Below are positions 43,562 through 52,688 of a stretch of DNA of 64,000 bases, piece by piece. The notes beneath the pieces are model-generated. The model was not told the DNA's origin and did not search any database. It saw only the letters and a program-made list of their open reading frames with translations. The position numbers were made by a program, and so were the translations under genes. Every line of letters starts with the position of its first letter. The first letter of the stretch is position 1. Where the stretch lies: NCBI GenBank assembly GCA_036504895.1, contig DASXUJ010000088.1, positions 1 through 64,000 on the forward strand, written 5' to 3'. Source of the DNA: Syntrophorhabdaceae bacterium. Its GTDB lineage: Bacteria > Desulfobacterota > Syntrophorhabdia > Syntrophorhabdales > Syntrophorhabdaceae.

Positions 43562-44056
43562 TCAGGGGGCCTGAAGTATCGAATAAAAATGGTCTTTTAT
43601 CGAGGGGTCGGCCACGGAGAAATCGAAGCGCTCAATGAACTGCCCGAGGGGCAGGCCCTTTGCCTCGCGGAAGAGGGCATCGACCCGGGCGCACATCTCG
43701 CCGCCGGTCGTCTCGATCCATGCCTCGGCGTGGAAGTCCCTGTCCTCCGTGTAGAGGTACCGGGCCTTGGCCTTGTGGAGGGTGTTGCACATCACGGGTT
43801 TCACGAACTCCGACTCTGTTTTTCTCGTCATGCAGATCTTTTTCGTCTCCATGAAGATCACGGACCAGATCATCACATCGAGGATGCCGAAGATCATGCC
43901 GCCGTGGACCACGTTCCTGTACCCGTCGAACCGGCGGTCCAGGTTGAGGTCGCATAGGACAAGGTGATCGTCATAGGTAAGGGTAAGCTGGAGTCCTTCC
44001 GGCCGTTCGGTGCCGCAGTAAAAGGAATCCCTGTATGCAGGCAATCTGCCTTTCAT
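43562..44056 (-). CDS. Hotdog-fold protein (PaaI-like thioesterase)
   Basis: The 164-aa protein shows the hotdog helix region NVVHGGMIFGILDVMIWSVI and the following strand KTESEFVKPV, as in acyl-CoA thioesterases of the PaaI group. It would hydrolyse an acyl-CoA, or another thioester, in the cytosol. GAGGA lies 9 bases before the ATG at 44056. It overlaps rlmN by 4 bases (ATGA), so translation is coupled. Confidence 0.78.
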   Translation of the reverse strand: MKGRLPAYRDSFYCGTERPEGLQLTLTYDDHLVLCDLNLDRRFDGYRNVVHGGMIFGILDVMIWSVIFMETKKICMTRKTESEFVKPVMCNTLHKAKARYLYTEDRDFHAEAWIETTGGEMCARVDALFREAKGLPLGQFIERFDFSVADPSIKDHFYSILQAP

Positions 44057-45090
44057 GGGGCGCACTCCTCGAGATATTTCATGCCGAGCTGGCCGCAGGC
44101 CCCGGAAACGTCTTTTCCCCGGGAGTCCCGTATGATGGTGATGAAGCGCTTCTCATGGAGGTAAGCCTGGAACCGCTCGATTGTTTCGGGTGAAGGGGTT
44201 TTGAACTCGATATAGGGGGATTCGTTGCAGGGGATGAGGTTCACCTTGCACTTTACGCCTTTCAGAAGCTCCGCGAGCTCTTTCGCGTCTTCCAGAGAAT
44301 CGTTGACCCCTTTTAACAGCACGTATTCGAAAGTGATCCGCACCCGTCCGCTCGCCTTGAACTCCTTCACGAACCTGATGATCTCCCGGATGGGGTACAT
44401 CCGGTTTATGGGCATGAGGTAGGTCCTCTTCTCGTCGTTCGCCGCGTTAAGGGAGATGGCGAGGCTCGCCACCTTCGTCTGGATCGACTGGAGCCCTCCG
44501 ATGAGTCCTACGGAGGAGATGGTCACCTTCCGGTGGGAAAAATCGAGGCCCAGGGAGTTCTTGATGATGTCGAGGGAGACGAGCACGTTGTCCAGGTTAT
44601 CGATGGGCTCGCCCATGCCCATGAACACAATATTGGAAATGCGCATATCCCCGAGGTGTTGCCGCACCGCCATGATCTGGCCCACGATTTCCGAGGCGGA
44701 GAGGTTCCGCCTGAAGCCGATCTTCCCGGTTACGCAGAACCGGCACCCCATGCGGCAGCCGATCTGGCTCGAGACGCACAAGGTATTTCGCCCCTCTTCA
44801 GGCATGAAGACGCTCTCGATCAGGCTCCCGTCTTCGGTCAGAAGGCCGAACTTGATGGAGCCGTCCTCCGATTCGAGGGTATCGCTAATGACAGGAGTGG
44901 AGGTGGAGAACATGTCCGAGAAGACCCCGCGAAGGGATTTGGAGATATTTGTCATCTCCGAAAAATCGAGTACCCCCCGGTTATAAATCCAGTTATAAAG
45001 CTGGCGGGCCCGGAACTTCTCGTTCCCGAGGGCCCCGATCACCTTCTCCAGCTCGGGCAGCGTAAGGTCATAAAAACTTTGCATTGGCAC
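44053..45090 (-). CDS. rlmN: 23S rRNA (A2503-C2)/tRNA (A37-C2) methyltransferase
   Basis: RlmN is a radical-SAM enzyme that methylates C2 of A2503 in 23S rRNA and A37 in some tRNAs. The 345-aa protein has the radical-SAM cluster Cys112-x3-Cys116-x2-Cys119 in GCRMGCRFCVTG. A C-terminal Cys in SGACGQLG fits the second catalytic Cys of the family. It heads the operon rlmN-hotdog-methyltransferase-aminotransferase from the promoter at 45129-45157. Confidence 0.96.
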   Translation of the reverse strand: MPMQSFYDLTLPELEKVIGALGNEKFRARQLYNWIYNRGVLDFSEMTNISKSLRGVFSDMFSTSTPVISDTLESEDGSIKFGLLTEDGSLIESVFMPEEGRNTLCVSSQIGCRMGCRFCVTGKIGFRRNLSASEIVGQIMAVRQHLGDMRISNIVFMGMGEPIDNLDNVLVSLDIIKNSLGLDFSHRKVTISSVGLIGGLQSIQTKVASLAISLNAANDEKRTYLMPINRMYPIREIIRFVKEFKASGRVRITFEYVLLKGVNDSLEDAKELAELLKGVKCKVNLIPCNESPYIEFKTPSPETIERFQAYLHEKRFITIIRDSRGKDVSGACGQLGMKYLEECAP

Positions 45091-45128
45091 GATGTCTCTC
45101 GGATTCGATGAGATAGGAAATAATCAAT

Positions 45129-45157
45129 AGAATAGCAGAAATGGGGGTGGGGTGCAA
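45129..45157 (-). promoter_or_regulatory. Promoter for the rlmN operon
   Basis: On the minus strand TTGCAC (45157-45152) and TATTCT (45134-45129) are separated by 17 bases, about 40 bases upstream of the rlmN start. Confidence 0.55.
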
Positions 45158-45319
45158 ATCCGGTTGAGAGGGTTGAGTATGGCGCGGGCCAAGGAGATAG
45201 ATTTGCCCCCTATAATCCGGGATCAGCGAAAAATGTGGGTCTGCTGTTTTCTGACGGGCTTCTCCGGATTAAATCGGAAAGCGAGATCCAGAGGGGGCCA
45301 TAAGCCCCCCCTGTTACCA

Positions 45320-45565
45320 TTAATCAGGCGATCCGGTTGACGCTGCCGGAGCCTTCTTTGCCTTCTTTGCTTTCTTGACCTTCATCTTTTTGGTTTTCTT
45401 CTTCTTCTTCGTCTTTTTGGCCTTCTGCTCGGGTGCTGCTTTCTCGGGAACAGTGACACTGTCCGGGGCAGAGGATGGCGGGGTCGTGGTTTCCTGTGTA
45501 AATCCAGGTGAGACAAAGACTACGGTTATGAGTAATGCGATCAGTATGACGAGTGCCTTCTTCAT
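45320..45565 (-). CDS. Exported Lys-rich protein
   Basis: The 81-aa protein has a signal peptide (MKKALVILIALLITVVFVS, cut near GFTQ). A short Pro/Ser/Thr region follows, then a very basic tail of alternating Lys-Lys and Ala/Thr/Met/Val. A perfect AAGGAGGTGA precedes ATG 45565, so this start is preferred over GTG 45574. A nucleic-acid, teichoic or anionic-polymer binding role is possible but unproven. It resembles the product at 6325-6525 only in design. A GGGGGC/GCCCCC hairpin lies just after the stop, near 45300. Confidence 0.65.
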   Translation of the reverse strand: MKKALVILIALLITVVFVSPGFTQETTTPPSSAPDSVTVPEKAAPEQKAKKTKKKKKTKKMKVKKAKKAKKAPAASTGSPD

Positions 45566-45800
45566 TTGGTTCACCTCCTTTTTTCTTGTCCTTTGCTTCC
45601 CGGCTCACGTGGAGCCCTGCATATGCTACTACGGGTAAGGCGGAAAAACGAAACTTTTCTCTATGCCTTGCGAAGGGCGTTGTCATTATTATTGCGAAGG
45701 GATCATCCCCGCCTCTGCTCAATGAGGGGCCCATCAAATCACAATATGAGCATTTCGGATCGCTGCTGCAACCTTTTTCGAGACATGGAAACAATGAGGA

Positions 45801-45872
45801 GGTCGCTTACTCCGGGAGGAGACTCCCGGGTTCGGGTGGCTTCAAAGCCGGGAATGTCCCCGCTGAAGGAGT
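45801..45872. other. Structured intergenic stretch ahead of the hybrid kinase gene
   Basis: CCGGGAG-GAGA-CTCCCGG (45812-45829) forms a 7-bp hairpin with a GNRA loop. CGGG/CCCG (45833-45862) encloses a GGCT-TCAA-AGCC hairpin, and ACTCC (45809-45813) can alternatively pair with GGAGT (45868-45872). The pattern looks like a folded leader RNA, but it matches no riboswitch I can identify. Short plus-strand frames across it are not convincing genes. A TTGACT at 45944-45949 is a possible -35. Nothing else is seen in 45566-46100. Confidence 0.3.
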
Positions 45873-46100
45873 TGTATGGGTACGTCAGGAATGGGCTTGG
45901 CCGGCGTGACGGAGGACAATAATTTCTTTTTCTTCCGCTCTTATTGACTCTGGTCAAGTAAAGCATCAGATTAAGTGGTATGGGTTAGATAAAAGAGGGT
46001 GCTTCGTAAAGGCGGAGACCTGAATTTCCCGGTATCCCGCCTCCTTGAAAGATCATGCCTTCCTGCCACCGAGAGAAACCTTCTTATCGACTGGTGGACC

Positions 46101-48536
46101 ATGGGCGCCCGAAAACAGAAAACCATCCTCCTCATTGAAGATGAGGCCATTCTTGCAAAGGTCGAGGCCAAAACAATCAGGCAATTCGGGTACCGGGTCA
46201 TCGTTGCCGATTCCGGCAGGAAAGCAGTCCGGCTCGCCGCTGAAAATCGAGATATCAGCCTTATTCTCGTAGACGTCGATCCGGGCAAGGGCATTGATGG
46301 TACGGAGGCTGCAAGGCAGATCCTCTCAAAAAGAACAGTACCGGTAGTCTTTCTCACCTCCCATCCAGAGCAGGAGATGGTGGAAAAGGTGCGAGGCATC
46401 ACGCGCTACGGCTATGTGATCAAGGATTCCGGAGATTTCGTCCTTAAGTCTTCGATAGATATGGCATTCGAGCTTTTTGAAGCCCATGAGAAGACCAGAG
46501 TGAGCGAAATAAAATATCGGCGGCTCCACGAGACCATGACCGACGCCTTCGCGCTCGTTGATATGTCCGGACACATCATTGAAGTGAACCAATCATTCGT
46601 CAATATGCTGGGCTACTCGGAGGAGGAATTGCTCCGGCTGGCTTATCATGATTTTACGCCCGTAAAATGGCACCGCTTCGAGTCGAGGATTATCAAAGAG
46701 CAGGTAATGGTGCGAGGTTTTTCTGAAGTATATGAAAAGGAATACACCCGCAAAGACGGTATCGTCTTTCCGGTCGAGCTGCGAGCTTTCCTCATTAAGG
46801 ACGACAAAGGCGCGCCCTCAGGCCTATGGGCCATTGTGCGGGACATTACGGACCGCAAGAAAGCCGAGACGGCGCTCAAGGAGAGCGAAGAAATAATGCG
46901 ATACATTGTCAAGAACGATCCCAATGCCATCGCCGTGTACGATTGCGACCTTCGCTACATCGCCGTCAGCAACCGTTTCCTCTCGGATTATGGCGTCAAG
47001 GAGGGGGATGTGCTCGGTAAACGTCACTATGACGTATTTCCGGAGATGCCCCAAAGGTGGAAGGACGTGCATCAGCGGTGCCTCGCGGGCGCGATAGAGC
47101 GGAATGACGATGATTATTTTGAGCGACCCGATGGGTCGATCACCTATAACCGGTGGGAATGCCGGCCATGGCGCCGTGCCGACGGCGAAATAGGGGGCAT
47201 CATCATGTATACCGAGGTAACGACTGAACGCAAAAAGGCCGAGATGGCTTTACGCAAAGCCCGTGACGAGCTCGAACTGCGTGTTGACGAGCGCACCGAA
47301 GAGCTGCGCAAGGCGTACGAAAGTCTGAAGAAAGAAACCAGGGAGCGTGCCCTGGCTGAGGAACAGCTCCGCCAATCCCTGAAGATGGAGGCCATCGGCA
47401 CTCTCGCGGGAGGCATCGCTCATGATTTCAACAACATCCTCGCAGCCATCATAGGTTTCACTGAAATGACCCTCGATGAAATCTCGGACCATCCCCTGGC
47501 AGAAAAAAACCTCGATAATGTCCTCAAATCGGCCACGAGGGCCAGAGACCTTGTGAAACAGATCCTCTCCTTCAGCCGGAAGACCGATTACGCCAGAAGC
47601 CCCCTCGCCGTCTCTCCTCTTATCGAAGAGACCATCCAGCTCCTGAGGGCTTCCATTCCTGCGACCATCGAGATGAATCTTATCAACACCGCACGCTCGG
47701 ATGTCGTCCTGGCCGCCCCGCTGGAGGTGCAACAGATTCTCATGAACCTCGCCACCAACGCCTCCCTTGCCATGCAGGAGGAAGGGGGGACCATGGAGAT
47801 CAGCCTCACCGATGTCAGCATAAGGCCCGGCTCTCCCATCGCGGTGCCGGACATAGTGCCTGGAGAATATTTACAGCTCGCGGTAAATGATACCGGTATC
47901 GGCATGAGCGCCGAGACGATGGAACGGGCCTTCGAGCCTTTTTTCACCACACGGGAAGTGGGCAAGGGTACCGGCATGGGGCTTGCGGTAGTCTACGGGA
48001 TGGTGAAGGATCTCCAGGGGGCCATCACCCTGGAGAGCGAGTTCGGGGTGGGCTCCACCTTTCGGGTGTTCCTCCCCAAAGTGACGGCTGAGCCGGAACA
48101 AAAACAGCTTCACAGCACTGAAATTCCCCCCGGCAAGGAGAGAATCCTCTTTGTCGATGACGAGGATATGCTTGTCAAATGGGGTCAAGGCGTACTCGAA
48201 AGGCTCGGCTATACGGTAGCCGCCGTAGTTGACAGCGCGGAGGCCCTGAGGATCTTCTCTTCCGATCCCTTCCGGTTCGACCTCGTGATCACCGACCAGG
48301 CCATGTCGGGAATGTCCGGGATCCAATTGTCGAAGGAGCTTCTCAAGATAAAACCCGATACCCCTATTATCCTGTGCACCGGCCACAGCGAGACGGCTTC
48401 CCCGGTCACCGCCAGAAAAGCGGGCATCCGGGAATTCCTCATGAAACCCCTTGCGAGGCTGGAATTGGCACAGGCGGTTCGTCGTGTGCTGGACGGGAAA
48501 CCCGGCTCCGGCACAGGTCATGTATTGGACATTTGA
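46101..48536 (+). CDS. Hybrid sensor kinase REC-PAS-PAS-HK-REC
   Basis: The 811-aa protein (start ATG 46101; an in-frame GTG at 45999 would add 34 residues of no known domain) begins with a receiver domain (TILLIEDEAIL...LILVDVDPGKGIDGTEAA). Two PAS domains follow, then a short coiled coil and a HisKA domain with the phospho-His in [11 protein letters not shown]. The ATPase domain has the blocks [17 protein letters not shown] and GKGTGMGLAVVYGM. A C-terminal receiver (ILFVDDED...DLVITDQAMSGMSG) ends the protein. No membrane segment is seen, so it senses a cytosolic signal. It resembles the next kinase closely. Confidence 0.9.
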   Translation: MGARKQKTILLIEDEAILAKVEAKTIRQFGYRVIVADSGRKAVRLAAENRDISLILVDVDPGKGIDGTEAARQILSKRTVPVVFLTSHPEQEMVEKVRGITRYGYVIKDSGDFVLKSSIDMAFELFEAHEKTRVSEIKYRRLHETMTDAFALVDMSGHIIEVNQSFVNMLGYSEEELLRLAYHDFTPVKWHRFESRIIKEQVMVRGFSEVYEKEYTRKDGIVFPVELRAFLIKDDKGAPSGLWAIVRDITDRKKAETALKESEEIMRYIVKNDPNAIAVYDCDLRYIAVSNRFLSDYGVKEGDVLGKRHYDVFPEMPQRWKDVHQRCLAGAIERNDDDYFERPDGSITYNRWECRPWRRADGEIGGIIMYTEVTTERKKAEMALRKARDELELRVDERTEELRKAYESLKKETRERALAEEQLRQSLKMEAIGTLAGGIAHDFNNILAAIIGFTEMTLDEISDHPLAEKNLDNVLKSATRARDLVKQILSFSRKTDYARSPLAVSPLIEETIQLLRASIPATIEMNLINTARSDVVLAAPLEVQQILMNLATNASLAMQEEGGTMEISLTDVSIRPGSPIAVPDIVPGEYLQLAVNDTGIGMSAETMERAFEPFFTTREVGKGTGMGLAVVYGMVKDLQGAITLESEFGVGSTFRVFLPKVTAEPEQKQLHSTEIPPGKERILFVDDEDMLVKWGQGVLERLGYTVAAVVDSAEALRIFSSDPFRFDLVITDQAMSGMSGIQLSKELLKIKPDTPIILCTGHSETASPVTARKAGIREFLMKPLARLELAQAVRRVLDGKPGSGTGHVLDI

Positions 48537-48555
48537 GGGTTATGCTCCACCCGCC

Positions 48556-48574
48556 GCCCCTTCCGGGGCTTTGT
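48556..48574 (+). terminator. Short hairpin after first hybrid kinase gene
   Basis: GCCCC-TTCC-GGGGC is followed by TTTGT, 20 bases after the stop codon. The stem is only 5 bp, so it would be a weak terminator. Confidence 0.35.
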
Positions 48575-48640
48575 GCCGGCATCATCATTAATCGGAATTG
48601 CCGCCGGACCGCACTTCGGGCGGGCTATGGCCGGGCCCAT

Positions 48641-48669
48641 TTGACACTTGAACGGGTTTCCGCTAATCT
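48641..48669 (+). promoter_or_regulatory. Promoter for second hybrid kinase gene
   Basis: TTGACA at 48641-48646 and TAATCT at 48664-48669 are separated by 17 bases. The ATG at 48721 follows an AGGAGGG ribosome-binding site. Confidence 0.6.
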
Positions 48670-48720
48670 TCTTTGTATATTACGATTTTGGCGCTACGGG
48701 AATCATTATAGGAGGGCTGT

Positions 48721-51249
48721 ATGAAAGATACCTCCAGGACAAAACCGAAACGCACCAGGAAGACGACCGTCAACGGGCCCGAGCGACCGGAAACCAAGCC
48801 GGAGGGCGCAGAAGACGAACAAGGGTTATCCTCGCAGCAACCGCTCACCGAACCCCCCGCTCTTAACCGGGTTATCTCACCGCTCCGGGATCTGGAGACC
48901 GCACCGAACCAGGCGGAAAAGGTCTTGCAGGAGGACGGGATAAATTACAAGGAATTCATCGATCAGCTGCCCGGAACCGTAGTGGAGATCGATTCTGAAG
49001 GCAACCTCGCCTATGTAAACCTCCATGGCCTTCATATGTTCGGATATACCCCGAAAGACCTTGAGAATGGTCTCAACATTTTTCAGGCCATCGTTCCGGG
49101 GGATTGTGGCCGGATGAAGGCAGCCATCGAAATAATCTTGCGCGGAGGCAGAAGGGGCGGCGGCGAGTTTACCATGGTGCGGAAGGAAGGCAGCAGGTTT
49201 CCCGCCTTCATCCATGCGAGTGTTGCCATGCGCGGCAACAGGGTCACAGGATTACGGGCAGTAGTGATCGATATCTCGGACCGGAAAAAGGCGGAGGAGT
49301 CGATCCTTGAATCGGAGCGGGCCGGCCGGGCCACCATCGATGCTTTAACTGCTGCTCTTTGCGTCATCGATAAAGAAGGGACGATTTTGAGCGTGAACCG
49401 GGCATGGCGGAAATTTGCCGATGAGAACCCGCCCATACCGCCCGAATATGCGGTGGGGATGAATTATCTCAACGTGTGCGACCATGCAACCGGCTACGAC
49501 TCCGGCGAGGCCGCGCCCTTCGCTGCAGGAATCCGTTCCGTAATGGAGGGCGTGGTAGATGATTTCAGCATGGAGTACCCCTGTCATACATCGCAGAAAG
49601 AGCGGTGGTTCATCGGCCGCGTCACCCGCTTCCCCGAGAACGGACCTTTGCGCCTGGTAATCACCCATGAAAACATCACTGACCGTCTCTATGCCGAGAA
49701 GGCGCGGCGGGAGAGCGAAACCTTTTTAATCACCCTTCTCGACGCGATCCCTATTCCGGTGTTTTACAAGGACAGGGAAGGCAGGTATCGGGGATTCAAT
49801 CGGGCTTACGAGGCGTTCTTCGGTGAAAAAAGGGAGCGTCTTATCGACAAGACCGTGTTCGACATCAATCCGCCGGAGCTTGCGGAAATCTATCGCTTAA
49901 GGGATGACGAGCTTTTCGAGGGCGGAGGGGAACAGCACTACGAGTCTCAACTGAGAAACGCCCAAGGTGTGCTCCGCGATGTAATCTTCAATAAAGCGAT
50001 TTTCACCGACAGTCAGGGGAACGTCAGCGGCCTCGTCGGAGCTATCCTCGACATCACCGACCGCAAACGGGCGGAGGAGGAAAAAGAGGCACTCGAGTCG
50101 CGCCTGCTCCAGGCCCAGAAGATGGAGGCGATCGGGACGCTGGCGGGGGGTATTGCTCATGATTTCAATAATATTCTCGCCGCCATTATCGGATTTACTG
50201 AAATGGCCCTTGACGATACGCCCCCCGACAGTCCGACCCGTCGCCACCTGGAGCTTGTCCTCAAAAGTGGCGTGAGGGGACGTGACCTCGTAAGGCAGAT
50301 CCTCGCCTTCAGCCGCAAAACAAAGTACGAGAGAAGTCCCCTTTCGGTCTCATCTATCGTCGAGGAAACCGCCAAACTGCTCAAGGCATCTTTGCCTTCC
50401 ACGATTCAACTTATCATGCGTCCCGAGGCGAGATCCGACGTGGTCCTTGCAAATGCCACCGAGATCCAGCAAATCCTCATGAACCTTTCCACGAATGCCG
50501 CCCATGCGATGCGGGAAAAGGGCGGGGAGTTGAGCATCACCCTTGCAGATACCGACGTCATACCCGGCTCGCCCCTCGAATCGAACCTCGTCCCGGGGCC
50601 TTACCTCCAGCTCACGGTAAGGGATACCGGCGTCGGGATGGATGCAAAGGTGATGAAAAGAATATTCGAGCCCTTCTTTACTACGAAAGAAGTGGGCCAG
50701 GGGACCGGGATGGGGCTTGCCATGACCTATGGGATAGTGAAGAGCCTGGGCGGCGACATATCCGTTACCAGCTCTTTGAGAACCGGCACGATTTTCGTGA
50801 TTCTCCTTCCCAAGGCGAAATTGGAAAGTATCTCCGATCAATCGGCGGAGGAAATATCGGGGGGCAGGGAGCGTATCCTCTTCATCGATGATGAGGAGGT
50901 GCTCGCGAAATTGGGGAAGGCCACCCTCGAAAAACTCGGCTACAAGGTCACGGCCATGACAGACGGCGTGAAAGCGCTCAAGATATTTTCCAAAGACCCC
51001 TCCCGCTTCGACCTGGTCTTCACGGACCAGACTATGCCTGAAATACCCGGCATCAACCTTGCCGTGAAACTCCTGAGGATTCGGCCGGACCTTCCGATCA
51101 TTCTCTGCACGGGCCACAGCGACGCCGTATCCCCCGAAATCGCGAAAGAGGCGGGTATCAGGGAATATCTCATGAAGCCGGTCATAAAAAGGGAGATGGC
51201 CCGGGCCGTCCGCCGCGTGTTGGATAAGAGCAGGAAAGGAAAAGCGTAG
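48721..51249 (+). CDS. Hybrid sensor kinase PAS-PAS-PAS-HK-REC
   Basis: The 842-aa protein has a basic, unstructured N-terminus (about 1-65), three PAS domains (about 75-195, 200-325, 330-455), a HisKA with [11 protein letters not shown], and an ATPase domain with LMNLSTNAA, VRDTGVGM and GQGTGMGLAMTYGI. The C-terminal receiver contains RILFIDDEEVL and DLVFTDQTMPEIPG with the phospho-Asp. It is cytosolic. The receiver is very similar to the broken receiver remnant at 57202-57655. Confidence 0.92.
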   Translation: MKDTSRTKPKRTRKTTVNGPERPETKPEGAEDEQGLSSQQPLTEPPALNRVISPLRDLETAPNQAEKVLQEDGINYKEFIDQLPGTVVEIDSEGNLAYVNLHGLHMFGYTPKDLENGLNIFQAIVPGDCGRMKAAIEIILRGGRRGGGEFTMVRKEGSRFPAFIHASVAMRGNRVTGLRAVVIDISDRKKAEESILESERAGRATIDALTAALCVIDKEGTILSVNRAWRKFADENPPIPPEYAVGMNYLNVCDHATGYDSGEAAPFAAGIRSVMEGVVDDFSMEYPCHTSQKERWFIGRVTRFPENGPLRLVITHENITDRLYAEKARRESETFLITLLDAIPIPVFYKDREGRYRGFNRAYEAFFGEKRERLIDKTVFDINPPELAEIYRLRDDELFEGGGEQHYESQLRNAQGVLRDVIFNKAIFTDSQGNVSGLVGAILDITDRKRAEEEKEALESRLLQAQKMEAIGTLAGGIAHDFNNILAAIIGFTEMALDDTPPDSPTRRHLELVLKSGVRGRDLVRQILAFSRKTKYERSPLSVSSIVEETAKLLKASLPSTIQLIMRPEARSDVVLANATEIQQILMNLSTNAAHAMREKGGELSITLADTDVIPGSPLESNLVPGPYLQLTVRDTGVGMDAKVMKRIFEPFFTTKEVGQGTGMGLAMTYGIVKSLGGDISVTSSLRTGTIFVILLPKAKLESISDQSAEEISGGRERILFIDDEEVLAKLGKATLEKLGYKVTAMTDGVKALKIFSKDPSRFDLVFTDQTMPEIPGINLAVKLLRIRPDLPIILCTGHSDAVSPEIAKEAGIREYLMKPVIKREMARAVRRVLDKSRKGKA

Positions 51250-51305
51250 TACCGTTGATTTTGCCCTTCATGCATTTCTTATCCTTTACCTGTATCTGCC
51301 CTGAT

Positions 51306-52334
51306 TCATGATTCCTTGAGAATGGTCATGAGTGATACGGTGAGCGCCATTATGAGGGGCCCCACGATTATGCCGATGAGGCCGAAGGCCTGGATGCCGC
51401 CCAGGACTGCGAAGAAGGTGAGGAGAAAGGACATGCTTGCCCGGCCCCTGATGAAGAGCGGCCGCACCACGTTATCTACGAGACCGATTCCCAGTACGCC
51501 GAAAGCAGCCAGGATAAGCGCTTTCGCGATGTGCCCCGTGACAAGAAGGTAAAGGCTCATGGGCACCCATACAATATGTGATCCGACAAAGGGGATAAAG
51601 GAGGTAATAGCGGTAGCCAGACCCCACAGCACCGGCGAAGACATTCCTACGGAAACATACCCTATTGTCCCGATCATCCCTTGTGCCAAAGCCACGGCCA
51701 CACCGCCGTAAATGGTCGAAACGATCACATCCTTCGCCTGTTTTGACAGGTGCTGCTTATTGCGCTCTGAAAAGGGCAGATACTCGAGAATGGTCGCCAC
51801 ATAGGTTCTGCCGTCTTTAAAAAGAAAAAAAAGGATAAATGCCATGATAAAAAAGGTCGCAAAGGCGTTCATCACACTTCCCAACCCCGCGGGAAGGCGC
51901 TGGAGCAGCCCCTTCGACAGGTTCGTAAGAGCTCTTCCCGCATGAGCGATCGCCTGTTGTTCATCGAGGCGAAACAGGGGTAATACCCTGTTCGCAAGAT
52001 CGTGAACGGCCGAGTTTTGGTACGCGGACCGCATCGATTCCATGGTCAGACCCGTATCGGCAATACCCTGAAGCTCCCCCACCAGAAGATAAGAGAGATA
52101 CGAAAGAGGCCCGAGGATCACGATCAGGACCACCGTGACCGTAATGAGGGAGGCCCCAACCGGCCGCTTCACGTAGCGGAGGGTAAAAAGATATACGGGA
52201 TAGAAAGTTATGGCGAAAATGGAGGCCCATGCGACGGGAATAATGAAGGGCGCCATGACAAGGTAGGCAAGGTAACCGAGGACCGCCCCAAGAACGATCA
52301 ATAATCCGATGCTGAATTTACTCGTCATGGGCAA
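51306..52334 (-). CDS. AI-2E family transporter (UPF0118/PerM-like)
   Basis: The 342-aa protein has about seven or eight hydrophobic segments and the family's conserved C-terminal pattern PVLWGLATAITSFIPFVGSHIVWVPMSLYLL, then GLVDNVVRPLFIRGRASM and GIQAFGLIGIIVGPLIMAL. Members export small molecules or Na+/H+; the AI-2 name should not be taken as proof of substrate. It lies alone between two kinase genes on the other strand. Confidence 0.9.
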   Translation of the reverse strand: MPMTSKFSIGLLIVLGAVLGYLAYLVMAPFIIPVAWASIFAITFYPVYLFTLRYVKRPVGASLITVTVVLIVILGPLSYLSYLLVGELQGIADTGLTMESMRSAYQNSAVHDLANRVLPLFRLDEQQAIAHAGRALTNLSKGLLQRLPAGLGSVMNAFATFFIMAFILFFLFKDGRTYVATILEYLPFSERNKQHLSKQAKDVIVSTIYGGVAVALAQGMIGTIGYVSVGMSSPVLWGLATAITSFIPFVGSHIVWVPMSLYLLVTGHIAKALILAAFGVLGIGLVDNVVRPLFIRGRASMSFLLTFFAVLGGIQAFGLIGIIVGPLIMALTVSLMTILKES

Positions 52335-52688
52335 GCCTTACATATCGCAGCAGTTGCCGAATTGGTGGAAAACCGGACAGGCCATTCATAAACATAGGTC
52401 CATCAAGAGTTCATGTCAACGACGGGAGTGCGAACTTTGGGAATCAATCCAGGCGAGAGGAAGTGATATAGACCCCCTATCCTCGCCCTTTTAAGCCGAA
52501 GCCCCGTAAAGCCGATAATATTGAGAGGCCCAGGGAAAGAGTTGCCGCCCTCGGTTGGCGGTAAGAAAGCCCGGTCTCTGGAATATGGCGTTGCCCTGTG
52601 ATAGACTGTGCCCGGCGCATGACCTCCTTACCCCCTTTCGCCGGAGATCCCTTTCACGGAGGGCGCAAAGATAAGAAAAAGGAGTTTC
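52335..52688. promoter_or_regulatory. Divergent intergenic region with AI-2E transporter promoter
   Basis: On the minus strand TTGACA (52419-52414) and TATGTT (52396-52391) are 17 bases apart and suit the transporter gene that starts at 52334. For the kinase gene on the plus strand I see AAAAAGGAG as ribosome-binding site just before GTG 52689, but no promoter that I trust. There is no gene in the stretch. Confidence 0.5.

Noticed and set aside
45801-45872. Cyclic di-GMP-I riboswitch
   Set aside because: A GNRA hairpin and a GGC...GCC stem are present, but the conserved core with ACGCAAAGCC and the tetraloop receptor is missing.
51306-52334. Quorum-sensing AI-2 exporter as a functional claim
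   Set aside because: The family name does not establish substrate; no luxS or lsr gene is in the window.
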